From Siderastrea siderea (Eukaryota > Cnidaria > Anthozoa > Scleractinia > Rhizangiidae): a stretch of 64,000 nucleotides of DNA. The stretch covers positions 9,152,453 through 9,216,452 of the forward strand of contig OZ034978.1 of NCBI GenBank assembly GCA_964030785.1, written 5' to 3'. The notes under the pieces were generated by a model. That model searched no databases. It worked only from the letters and a program-made list of their open reading frames with translations, and was not told the DNA's origin. The position numbers and the translations under genes are program-made. Positions 12,087 through 22,800 of the stretch are shown in pieces; the first letter of the stretch is position 1; each line of letters begins with the position of its first letter.

Positions 12087-12310
12087 CCTTTAAGCCTTAA
12101 TAGTGATCAGCATCAAATAATTATTAGAGGAGAAATTATTTCTCCTCATCATATCAGTGTATTATAACACATACAGGTTATAAGAATTTGGCAAACGATC
12201 ACCAAACATGAATTGTCTTGATGTTTAAACAGATTCTCCCAATTAGTAATCAATAAAATCTATGGAGACCAGTAAGGAGAATTTGTATAATGATGTTGGG
12301 GATTAAAGGG
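12087..12310. mobile_element. piggyBac-like MITE, copy B
   Basis: It starts CCTTTAAGCC after CTAAA and ends GATTAAAGGG followed by TTAA (12311-12314). The interior GAGAATTTGTATAATGATGT and CTCCCAATTAGTAATCAATA closely match copy D at 30.9 kb. Confidence 0.7.
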
Positions 12311-12722
12311 TTAATGAGAACCCTGGAAGTGTGCTAGTCATAGACAAGCAATTAAAAAAAATCAGATTCATCTTTTTTATGTTAAGAGAATTATTTTGTT
12401 GATCAGTCTTATCCAAAGGGTTTAACCCCAACACATTTTAACTATTTAATTAATTGCAAGGACTAGGCCTTCACTACATCTATCCTCTCATATGTTTACG
12501 TCAGACTGAAACCTGCTCAACAAATTCAAGATAAAAATATTTTTGATTACTTTTATTCTTCAAACTGCCATTTCAAAGTATAAATTGCCAATTTTCTCAC
12601 AAGTAAATATTATATAGAAAACAATTGATGATATCTAATACAGAACGTGTCTTGAGATTTGAAGACAGTTGACTTTAAATTCTGTTATTAAATTATATGA
12701 TTGGTTAATTAATTTTAAATAT

Positions 12723-12805
12723 TGTAAAGCGCTGTTGGATACCCTTTAGAAACAGTGCTGTTGGATACCCTGTAGAAACAGCGCTATATAAATCATCATC
12801 ATTAT
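12723..12805 (+). repeat. SINE/LINE 3' tail fragment
   Basis: TGTAAAGCGCTGTTGGATACC, a near-repeat of CTGTTGGATACCCT, then GCGCTATATAAATCATCATC and an ATT microsatellite. GTAAAGCGC...GCGCTATATAAAT is a short inverted pair typical of retroposon tails. Recognition of the family is from memory. Confidence 0.5.
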
Positions 12806-13324
12806 TATTATATGAAATAATTTTTGCTTTCATGAAGCAATTTTTTCCTATGGGAAAATATGCCACTACACTTTGCTACATTTAAGGGCTGTGCTTTCAC
12901 TGATTTCTTTTGTGTTTCTTTCATCAGACCAGTACATCATAAAGCTCTATTATGCCCGCTTGCAGCATTTTAAACTGTGCAACACCAGCCCCTCTCTGTT
13001 AACACCCCTCAAATAAAACACACACCATTTAATGGTAAGAATGTAACGTTTGCACTTTTAAAATGACTGTGAAGCTGATATGTGACTGTGAAGCTGTACA
13101 AAAGGACAGTGATGATTGGTTTCTTCTATAAGAATGTCTGAAAGTGTCTTTGAATTGTCTTTTTCAGAAACTAGAGCTTTCATTAGTAGAAACCAATTAT
13201 GATTATCCATTTCAGATAACCAGCAGGATGTTGTAGAGATGCCCTGACAATATACCTACGGGAATTGCAGAATTAGGTGTCTTGGCACAAATTGCCCATA
13301 TTTCTAGACGGTGTTAAATCCGGT

Positions 13325-13735
13325 TTCCTTAGCATGAAGAAACTGGGAGTTTTACAACTCCCCCTTGGATGTGATGCTAGTTCATCACAGGATACCCAGC
13401 ATGAAGCAACTGGGAATATTACTACTCCCCCTTGGATGAGATGCTATTCCATCACAGGATACCCAGCATAAAGTAACTAGGAGTATTATTACTCCTCCTT
13501 GGATGGAATGCTAGTCTATCACAGGATACCCAGCATAAAATAACTAGGAGTATTACTTCCCCTTGGATGTGATGCTAGTCCATCACAGGATACCTAGCAT
13601 AAAGTGACTAGGAGTATTACTACTCTCCCTTGGATGGGATACTATTCCACTACAGGATACTTTGCATAAAGTGACTAGGAGTATTTTTTTACTACTTCAC
13701 ACTCAAGATGGGATGTTAGTCCATTGTAGGGTCAC
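13325..13735 (+). repeat. ~70-bp minisatellite, about 5-6 units, derived from a SINE body
   Basis: Units contain (A/T)CTCC(C)CCTTGGATG.GATGCTA.TCCATCACAGGATACC(C/T)AGCAT(A/G)AA(G/A). Units repeat at ~13365, 13433, 13500, 13562 and 13630, with more decayed ends. The same module (GGATGCTAGTGCATCCACC) occurs once in the SINE at 35.4 kb, so the array seems to have arisen by local expansion of a SINE segment. Confidence 0.75.
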
Positions 13736-14094
13736 ACCCCAGAGAAAACACATGACGTGGAGCAAAGGTTCTTGTCAAACAACAGCTCCAGAGACCAAGA
13801 CTCAATTCCCCCCCTGCCCCCCCCCCCCAAAAAAAATAATCTAGCATTCTGAAATATTTTGTCTGACAGTCTCAAATTTTAGTTCAACACATTATTATAT
13901 CTATGCTACCTGAACATCAAAATTCAGTATACATCTGCCTAACACTTGTTCAACATGCAGGTCTTCTGTAGTGTGGTTAAAGGGGGGCCACACAGTCTCC
14001 AATATTCTGCAACATGTCTGACAGTTCATGAACCTGGAGCAGTCTAAATTAAGAAAAAGAACAATTCATTTAATTGTATTGCCTCTGTTTGTTG

Positions 14095-14124
14095 TCATTG
14101 TTGAACAACAACAACAATAACAAC

Positions 14125-14155
<31 letters not shown>

Positions 14156-14215
14156 TATTTAATAATGATGACAATAATAATAATTATAATTATAATAATA
14201 ATAGTATTAAACTTT
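14095..14215. repeat. ACA / AAT trinucleotide microsatellite
   Basis: GAACAACAACAACAATAAC leads into roughly ten AAT units and degenerate AT-rich repeats. Confidence 0.85.
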
Positions 14216-14487
14216 TGTCAAACATTTTAGATTAATTATTTTATATCACTTTAAGTTTAAGTTATATAAGTTTTAGAATGGATTTTTAGGTTGGATTCAA
14301 TTTTTTTTTCAGGTGACTGTAACTCCCTCCCCCCCCCCCTGGTTTTTACTCTTTCTTCCCATAACTTTTTTGGGTTAAGATTTTTACATACATGAGTGCC
14401 ATAGGTTACGTTTGTGCTCTACTTGCACTATTTTAGGTTTTAGCATTAAGACTGATGTGTTTATCATGCCATTAATGACAAATAATA

Positions 14488-14964
14488 ATTGAAGGGCCCA
14501 GTGGAAAAAGGGCGTAAGTGACGATTTGGGGTTAAAATCGAAATTGCTCCTATTTAGCTGAACATTGGCACACAGGCTGGTTTTCATGTGAGGAACGCTG
14601 TTGTGCACTTATTTCTTGAACTGAGATCTAAAATTTGAAGAATTAGCGTATTACTTTTGCGTGAAAAGTTTTGTTGAACTGAACTCGCTCAAGTGATGCG
14701 TGAAAGATTTCTTTTGTTCTCTGCCTGAACTAAAACAAAGGAATTCAACCTAGAATCCGCGGTCCTGTTGTTTTCTTTGTGTCAGTTTTAAGCAAAAGTA
14801 ATACACTAATTCTTCAAATTTTAGATCTCAGGTCAAGAAATACGTGCGCAACAGTGTTCCTCACATGAAAACCAGCCTGTGTGCCAATGTTCAGCTAAAT
14901 AGGAGCAATTTCGATTTTAACCTCAAATCGTCACTTACGCCCTTTTTCCACCGGGCCCTTCAAT
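14488..14964. mobile_element. 477-bp foldback MITE, TA-flanked (copy 1)
   Basis: It begins ATTGAAGGGCCCAGTGGAAA and ends with the inverted form GGGCCCTTCAAT. The arms pair for about 170-200 bp through GAATTAGCG(T)ATTACTTTTGC. TA flanks both ends (14486-14487 and 14965-14966), as for Tc1/mariner-type MITEs. A copy of identical length with about ten differences lies at 49146-49622. Frames inside it are products of the palindrome and not genes. Confidence 0.85.
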
Positions 14965-16020
14965 TATTCGAATATCTTAACATGCTTATAGTAGATTAAC
15001 TTGATTTATAAAGTATATATAGGTTAGTTTTATGAGTTGTTCTATCATGTACAGAGAAAATTTTTTCCTGCCGTAATGACATTTATAAATGTGATAGGTT
15101 GTAGTAGGTATTTCTATGTTTGCACCATCTGTTTCATTTGCTTATAAATTTTTAGCCGGCATCCATACGTTTCAACATTGCCATGCATATGATGATAATA
15201 GCAAAGTTCTCTTACTACTAGACAATTCTAGACAACAAGTCTGTACTACACGATAACCAAAATAATATCTTTAATTACTAATTATAATTGAATAAATTAA
15301 CTACTTGCTAAACAAAAACTTAAAAGGAAATAACATCTATTTACAAAAATGTGCTTCAACTTTGTCTCTATTTATTTATTGGTCTCTACTGGGTTTGAGA
15401 GACTGTCTGGCTGTCTGCAACAATTAGTCAATACAGATACTGAACATTTTGTTGTCTTAGAAAGTATAGCTCTGCTGGTTGAGCGGGGTGGACTCTATTC
15501 ATTCTTAGAGGGACATCCTGGGGTCAAAATTCTGGATGGGACAACTCATCCACTGTTTTTCTTTTTTCTACTTTTTTTCTCTTGCATAGGTCGACTATTG
15601 CTTGTTAATTCTTATTTTTTGGCATTTTCTTCATCAATTATATTTGAAAGGCTTCATGCAAAATTGTCCTACGTGATTTTCAGGTTAAAAATTACATTAA
15701 AAAACTCAGGTTTTCAGTGGCCAACTGGACGTCTTGACGTTAAATAAAACAGGTGATATTTTGATGAGAAAGTTATTTATTTGAAGAGAAAGTTATTTAT
15801 TTGGGGCCAAAAGTCAAGAATTTCAATGCTGAATTTGAAAACAGTCACTTAGAACCTTCTCGCCCTTCATGAACCCTTCAATTATTGAAGCTCAGCACAA
15901 TCAGGCCATAATAATTATTTGAAGCCAAGCTAGTATGCCTTTGTTCCAATTTTTAAGCAAAGAGGATGTTGCATATGGAGATGGGGAGGATGAAAACCAA
16001 CATATCATTATCATGATTAA

Positions 16021-16449
16021 CCCTTTAAGCCCCAATATTCAACGCTGGTAACATCGAACGATGTTTCGGTGTCGTCATGACGCCATTTTCAAGTTCAAAA
16101 ATGATTCAAATAAACTGTCAGGAATAGTAGCTGGAGATTAACATAAATGATTAATGCAGAGAATGGCGTCATGACAACACCGAAACGTTGTTCGATGTTA
16201 CCAGCATTGATTTTTACTTGTTTTTGTATAATGAAACCTTTACTTGTAAGCCCCAATATTAACATCCATATTCTCCCCACTCTTCACCTTATATCATTTT
16301 TTCTTATGTTACTAGTTGGGAGAATTTGATTAAAAATCAAGACATTTGATCATTGGTTACCATTTCCTTTATTCTCGTGACCTGTAAGTTTGATCAAGTA
16401 TTAATACTGTAAGGAGAAATTAGATGGCACTATTGGGGCTTAAAGGGTT
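16021..16449. mobile_element. piggyBac-like MITE, copy C, interrupted
   Basis: It starts TTAA-CCCTTTAAGCCCCAATATT (TTAA at 16017-16020), resumes after an insertion at 16247 (TAAGCCCCAATATTAACATC) and ends ATTGGGGCTTAAAGGG near 16447. It lies just 3' of the last myosin exon; if the terminal splice is not used, the myosin reading frame would end inside it. Confidence 0.7.
16040..16246. mobile_element. 207-bp insertion with 14-bp target duplication and inverted arms
   Basis: The insertion is bounded by perfect direct repeats TAAGCCCCAATATT at 16026-16039 and 16247-16260. Inside, GCTGGTAACATCGAACGATG (left) and its inverted partner near 16165-16207 flank TTTCGGTGT(C/T)GTCATGACGC. A 14-bp duplication points to target-primed retroposition, and Penelope-like elements can carry inverted terminal copies; that assignment is inference. 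Confidence 0.6.
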
Positions 16450-16482
16450 GCCAGCTAGTTGTATGATAGTGGAAATACTCAC

Positions 16483-19400
16483 CACTTCCAAGTCACCTCC
16501 TTGCCCCTTTCTTATCAGCATCTCAGAGCTGACAAAAAAAAAACAATTTGTTAGTTATTAGAGGTAATAGTAGCACATAGTACAGCAAGTGAATGAACAG
16601 ATAAGTCACTTGTTTAAGATCTGAATTTTGCTTCAACTGGTGATTCAAAACTGAGTCTCTGCAAAAGTGCTGTGATGGAGGACAAGACACTTCACTCCAC
16701 ACTCCATGCCGTCTCTCCACATCCACCACCCGGTTGTTCAAAACAGGGTGCATTGAATCCAGGGGTACTGAATAGCAATATGCTCATCATGTCTTCATAT
16801 TATGAAAACCAGAGATAACCTCTTGCACTCACAAATCAACAAGTACGAACAATGACCCAAAGACTTGCACCTGCATCAACTTTAAATTTGATTATGCACA
16901 TTTTCCTTACTACGTACCCGTCATAAAATGAAATTGTTCCTATCTTTCCTTTTGCCATGTTGTGCTTTATTCTGAAGAAAAAGGTTACAATATTGACCAA
17001 TTACAGAAGCAATTCATGATATATTATAAGTTTGGATTTTGAGGGTTAACAATGTGACCAGTTCAATTAGAATAGTTGAAGATTGTGTGTTCCCATTAAA
17101 TGCCCATATCTCCCCCATGGAAGATCATTGGAAATTCCCAGAGGGAGGGGGTTGTCAAATGCCAAAGTTTTTCAACAACAGTATGTAACTAACTTAGAAT
17201 TTCCAGAGGGGTGGGGAGGCGGGGAAAGGGAGGGCTATGGATATTTTCTAATATCACACATTACTTTTTTGGGGTGTGGTTCATTCATCAATTTTTCAGA
17301 AGTGGGAATTTGAGTGGCTCCATAGGCTAGGTCCATAGGGTTCAGACTCCCCTTTCCCTCTGCAACTGCATTTTTTCCCAAATGGGTTTATATTTAAAAA
17401 AAAATAAATTAAAATACTAATATTATTAGACTTAATATTACCACAAAATCTGGTTTATGTTTTAAATTTGCTAAAGCTGAGCCTATCATTCTTTAACTGG
17501 ATTTTGAAGTACAGAGTATACGGTGGACTCCCAATAGCTGGGACCTTCAAGGGAAATGAAAAAGGTTTGAGTTGTTGGGAGATGGCGTCAAAGGACCAGA
17601 ATTGCAGAAATTAGAGAAAGCAGTAACCCAATTCTACCTTAGTTCAAAAGTCAGTTAAACTTCTAGCACTAGCAGGCAAAGATATGTGACCCTATTTTGG
17701 AAAAGGTGGTCAAAGGTGAATTAGTGTAATGGCGTTTAAATTCGTTTAAACGATGGTATTTAAACTAAGATAAACGCTTTTTCTGCACGTTTAAACGGTT
17801 TTCCAACGCGTTTAAACACTTTTTCTACGCGTTTAAACGCTAGGTCAAAAACTAATTAATGTCCTGCGTTTAATGCGCCTTTGCATGCGTTTAAATTACT
17901 GTTTTAGTCAAGCTTCAACAGATTTCAGATTTGGTAAAAACTTAATTTGGAGATAATTTAGGGGATTGTCACGGTTACTCTGACTATGAAGACCGTTGCT
18001 CCTTACAATGAAATTTTCCTCGATTACATGTACATGTAAGCCGGCTAAGAAATTGATTTGCAACTGTTTACGGTCCATGATTGGGGATTATTTTGAACAA
18101 AACTAATTTGTATTCAAGAGGCTTATCACAGTAATGTTAGGCATAAAGTTTTTACGAAAATCAGTTCCATAGATAAACATACCACTAACGTTTTTTTTTC
18201 TGTCCGTCTCAGTAAGCTGAAAAGGCAATTATATGCAACAAACATTTGTTTTCTCGTCCTTGGCCTGATTTACACTTGGAGCGCATTTCTATAATTTCTA
18301 TTTCTGTAATTTTGTTCGCAAAAGCCGCGCGCAACCGCTCGCCAACAGAACTAATTAAAACTGTCTGCAAAGATTACGTGCATGTCTGCACGCAAGCAAG
18401 AAAATCAAAAGTTTTTTGCTTCTAAAAACAATTCTATTGTTTATTTGAACAAAATGTTCGACTGGATAAGCTTTTTGTGAATTATTCTTTCTGTTTCAAG
18501 TGATGCATAGGCCTTAGAAAGCAATGTTTTGTCAACGGGTCTAATTTGCATACGCGAGTTGAAATTTGATATAAGAGCGGCTTTCATGGACGTGATGGAA
18601 ATTTCAGCTATTTTCGTTTTCAAGGTTGTTTTTCGCCTAACACTTTATGCGTAACCATAGTTTTTTTTTATATCATAACATATTAATTTAACTATTCCAG
18701 TGTAAAAAGAAGTTAATTTGGGGAGCCTACAATGTTTGGTTATCTACTGCGCAATTGGGTTGTTTTTCTGCTCTTGACTAACGCGTTTAAACGCTCCGAA
18801 GAAGATAATTTGTTTGTCTTATCAAAAACGTGTTTAAACATTTTTTGACGCATTTTAACGCTTTTGAAACTCGTTTAAACGTTTGTTGAACCCATTTAAA
18901 CGGCGTTTAAACGGGTTTCCGATTAAAACGCGAAAAAACTCGTTTTTTTTCTCTTCACCTTTGACCATCTTTTCCAAAATCGGGTCACATATACTGAATC
19001 CCTTCTCACTTAATTAATCTTTCATAACTCTCTTTGGCTTACTCACAAATGCAAAAATTACCAAAGTTTGCTTTTGAAGGTGCTTGTTGTAGTCAATTTT
19101 AATACATTACACACACACGTTTTAATAGACAATTTACGTTCATGACACAGTTGTCAAAGAAGGTTCAAGTTATCAAGGGTCAATTAGTAAGAAAATGACC
19201 TGAAGGTAAAATTGCAGTAAATGTAAAGAGCAGTAATCCAGAGGAAATCAACTTTGGTTTGAGCCAGGTGAACTTCAAGTTACTGAGGACTCAGGTTATT
19301 GAGAATCAACTGCAATTTGCCATTAGGACCCTCCTAGAAAAAAAAAACCCACTAGGCTTTACAACCCGACCACTGGTCACACTTTGAATTCAGACTATAA

Positions 19401-19825
19401 AAAAGGTTCCACAAGGGAAGTAGCATGTCTAACACAAATAAATGTGGAGTGACAGTACACATGGAAAACCGGACATTTATGGCAAGTGCTGAAGCTGTGC
19501 TGGATATCTAGTGAAAGCCAGAACTCCGGTGGGTGCTTTGTTGCCCATGTGAAGCCTGGATGACCAACGCAAGTTGCACACAGTGAAATAGTGGTATTAC
19601 TAGATCCAGGATCACTCTTAGCAGGCAAGCCAGTTTAAAAAAATCCAGTATCTGCTCTTAAAACTTGCCTGTTGGCACTCTTAGGATAAAAATTGTTAAC
19701 AAAACAGATTAGTGTAATGAGACTTACTCTCCTGTTTCGATTGTGAGAAGCTGGTTGTTGTTGAGAGTTGTCAGGATGTAAACAACTGTCTCAATGACAT
19801 GAGTGCTTGTAAGAATGAGATCACC
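16483..19825 (-). CDS. MYO1C-like: MYO1C-like gene, exons 33-35: C-terminal end of TH1
   Basis: Exon 33 (19728-19825) encodes [20 protein letters not shown].., matching GDVVLQSDHVIETL of MYO1C. Exon 34 (16918-16971) gives [14 protein letters not shown] and exon 35 (16483-16528) [15 protein letters not shown], matching GSELLITKAKNGHLAVV. At 16482 a GTGAGT donor could lead to one more short exon that I could not find. Without splicing the frame runs on about 20 codons into MITE copy C and stops at TAA near 16415. Exons 32 and 33 are separated by the CACTA transposon, and the intron between exons 33 and 34 contains nested TA-type elements. Confidence 0.88.
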
Positions 19826-22800
19826 CTAGAAAAAAACAGTTCAAAGAGATGATTAACAAGTAATGTTTTTTAAACTTGTGGTGATAGAAAAGCCTTCAGA
19901 TGCACACTTACTAACTCCTGTGTTTAATAAATTAAAGTTAATTGAACAAAAATTAAGACATTGTCTGTACCCAACAAGGAAACAGTTTCTTGGAGAATGA
20001 AGACTGAAGAAAATGGTACACTTCAAGGAACAGACACAGGAAACTTTTCAAAATTCCTAAACTGGGTTAAAAGTGGGAAATTAGTGGGTATCATTTGGGA
20101 TTTCAATGGATTTTCCCAAATTGGGAAAGTTCTACCAAAACCAATGTTGGGTTCTTTAAAACCCATTATAACCCCATGAACGGGACTAAGTTGACCCAGT
20201 ATAAACACAAGGATGGGATTATATTGATCCAGTAAAACCCCATAAATGGGATTTAATTGATCCAGTATAAACTCAAGGATGGGGTTCTATTGATCCAGTA
20301 AAACCCCATGAATGGGATTAAGTTGACCCAGTATAAACTCAAGGATGGGATTATATTGATCCAGTAAACCCCATGAATGGGATTAAGTTGACCCAGTAAA
20401 ACCCCATGAATGGGATTAAGTTGAACCAGTATAAACACAAGGATAGGATTATATTTACCCAATAAAAATCCATGAATGGGATTAAGTTGACCCAGTATAA
20501 ACCAAGGATAGGATTATATTGACCCAGTAAAACCCCATGAATGGGATTAAGTTGATCTAATACAAACCCATGAAAGGAATTTCGTTTCCTTTGACTCTTC
20601 TAAATGAGCTCCATCATTTCAAAGCTCATCCTGGGATAAAGTTGAAACAACTTAAACATAAAGAAACCTTTTAGTTTAATTCCAGAAAAATGTATACATG
20701 AAAAGTACGACAGTACCGGTACACATGAAAAATATTTAACATCAAGATAACAAAGCTAACACACACATGGTTTACAGAAGGCGTGATAAAAGTAGCCAGA
20801 ATTTGCTAGTCAAAAGAAATGTCAAAACTCCAATTTTTTTATGAATAAACATCTACACCTTTGTTAAGGGATTTGCTCCCTTTCCTTCAGAGCAAGTTGT
20901 TTTCTCGGTTTCGTTATTAAAACATGTTGTAGTTGAGTAACTTTCTACAAAAAAACAGCTTCCCTGTATACATAAAAAAAAGGACATCAACTTAACAACT
21001 ATGAAAATACATATATAATGTATATAAATCGTCTACAGAAGGCATGCTATACTTCAATTTCTTTATGAACATCTACATCATCTTTGCTGAGGGGGTTTGT
21101 TTTCCCCTCTTTGAGAGAGACATAGTTGTTTTTTATGAGTTTCTTTATTAAAACCTGTTGTAGCTGAGTTGGTGTCAGATTTGTTAAATTACTTTGTTTA
21201 ACAGAAAACTTTGACCTCAGGATGTTAACAGTTTGTTCTCTTGATAGTATTCTTCCAAAAACAGCTTTAATAACCAGATTTGATGAGGTTGCTGTTGTAG
21301 GAACTGTTATGTCTTTTGGTGGTGACTTATTGCCTTCACTAGAAATCCCAGTTTCATGATGATCATCACTACTGTCAACTGATAGGGTGGACAATGATTC
21401 ACCACTGTCTGAATTTGAAGCAGCATCCTTAAAACAAGATACAAAAATGGAACTACATGTAAGTTGTTGATACAACTACTTTAGGATATTAACACCCATT
21501 AATCAAGAGCAGAAACCAGAGTAATACATAACTAAAGGTAATAACAGTTCATGGTATTACATAGCTGTATTTCTTGGACCCAGGTGTTACATCATTGTAA
21601 ATCGTGCTGGACTGTACAGGTATGTTCTTTTGAATACATTTCCAGGCAGGTTAACAGGATCTTATCAATGACTGTGGATCAAATTTTAAGCACTGGAAAC
21701 AGCATTAAGGGAAGGTATCTGTCAACTGCATGCATGGTGGGCAACCTCAATATAAGCCAGCATACAGAAAAACTGTTAACAAGAGTGATGATAGGTGGAT
21801 TAAGACAAAAACTAACCTGTTCTGTGGACATACAAGGTAAAACAGGATCGGTTAGACTGGCTCTAAACCTTTTACCCAGATGTTCTGAGGGTGACTTCCT
21901 TTTTACAGGCTATAAAACAAACATAAATCAAAATTAATGCTCAGCCATTTATGTCACAAATACAGAAATCTCTACTTTGAATGCTTGAATGCTGATTTTC
22001 ACTACCAATAAAGGGGCAAGCACAGGCCAGAAAGTTTACTTTCCTCATTGTACATCAGTTCCTTGTGATGACAACACAAGAATAAAGAATGCATTTATTT
22101 TCCTATAAATGTTTATACTTGTATCACTAATCTGTCTGGAGAAAATAGTAACTAGTATGAAAAATGGTAATCCTCAAGGACACCTTTCATTGAGTCTGTT
22201 TTTCTACTAATTAATTTGATCGTGAAGAATAAGTTACCTTAAAGTTTTAACTGTCCCCTAGGACTGTAGGCTCAGCGTCCACTGGACTGTCCTCTCGCAA
22301 CACTTGTCCATCCTTAATATTTGCAGCAAGAAATGAGAAAGTGAAACAGTTATACAATGTATGCCACAACATGTAGTGTGTTTGATAATTTACCTAATTG
22401 TTTTGGGAGTGAGGGGTGGGGTAGCCATAAAGAACAAATTTTCTCCTACACTACATTTTGCATAAGTAAACCTTAGAAATAAAAACTAAGGAAGCAGACC
22501 TTACCTTTTTTCCATTGTTCTTTTTCTGGTAACGTCTTTGTTCACTAATCAGTAGTTCAGTAATCAGTCGCAAGTGTACCAACCTTCTTGCGCCTGTTTA
22601 ATAAGATATTTTTATATCATTAAAATCGGTCCACACACAAGGTACATAAATGCCATTTTTCCAAGGTGTCAATGCAGACCCAGTGCTCATGCACAATATA
22701 CAAATGGAAAGGTCTTAAAGAACCAATTCAAAATATTAAAATAAACAAAAGGCTAGAGCTCTCATATACATGGCATTAAAACACCGAAATAAAAAAAGTT

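Noticed and set aside
14384..14608. Frame shared by both foldback elements
   Set aside because: Arises from the palindrome; no family similarity.
16095..16329. Hammerhead ribozyme in the palindromic insert
   Set aside because: CGAAAC and ATGACG occur, but I could not find the CUGANGA core in the right place on either strand.
22247..22312. Extra coding exon of the companion gene as a constitutive exon
   Set aside because: It carries an in-frame stop before any good donor, while skipping it gives a longer phase-consistent protein; kept only as an alternative exon.
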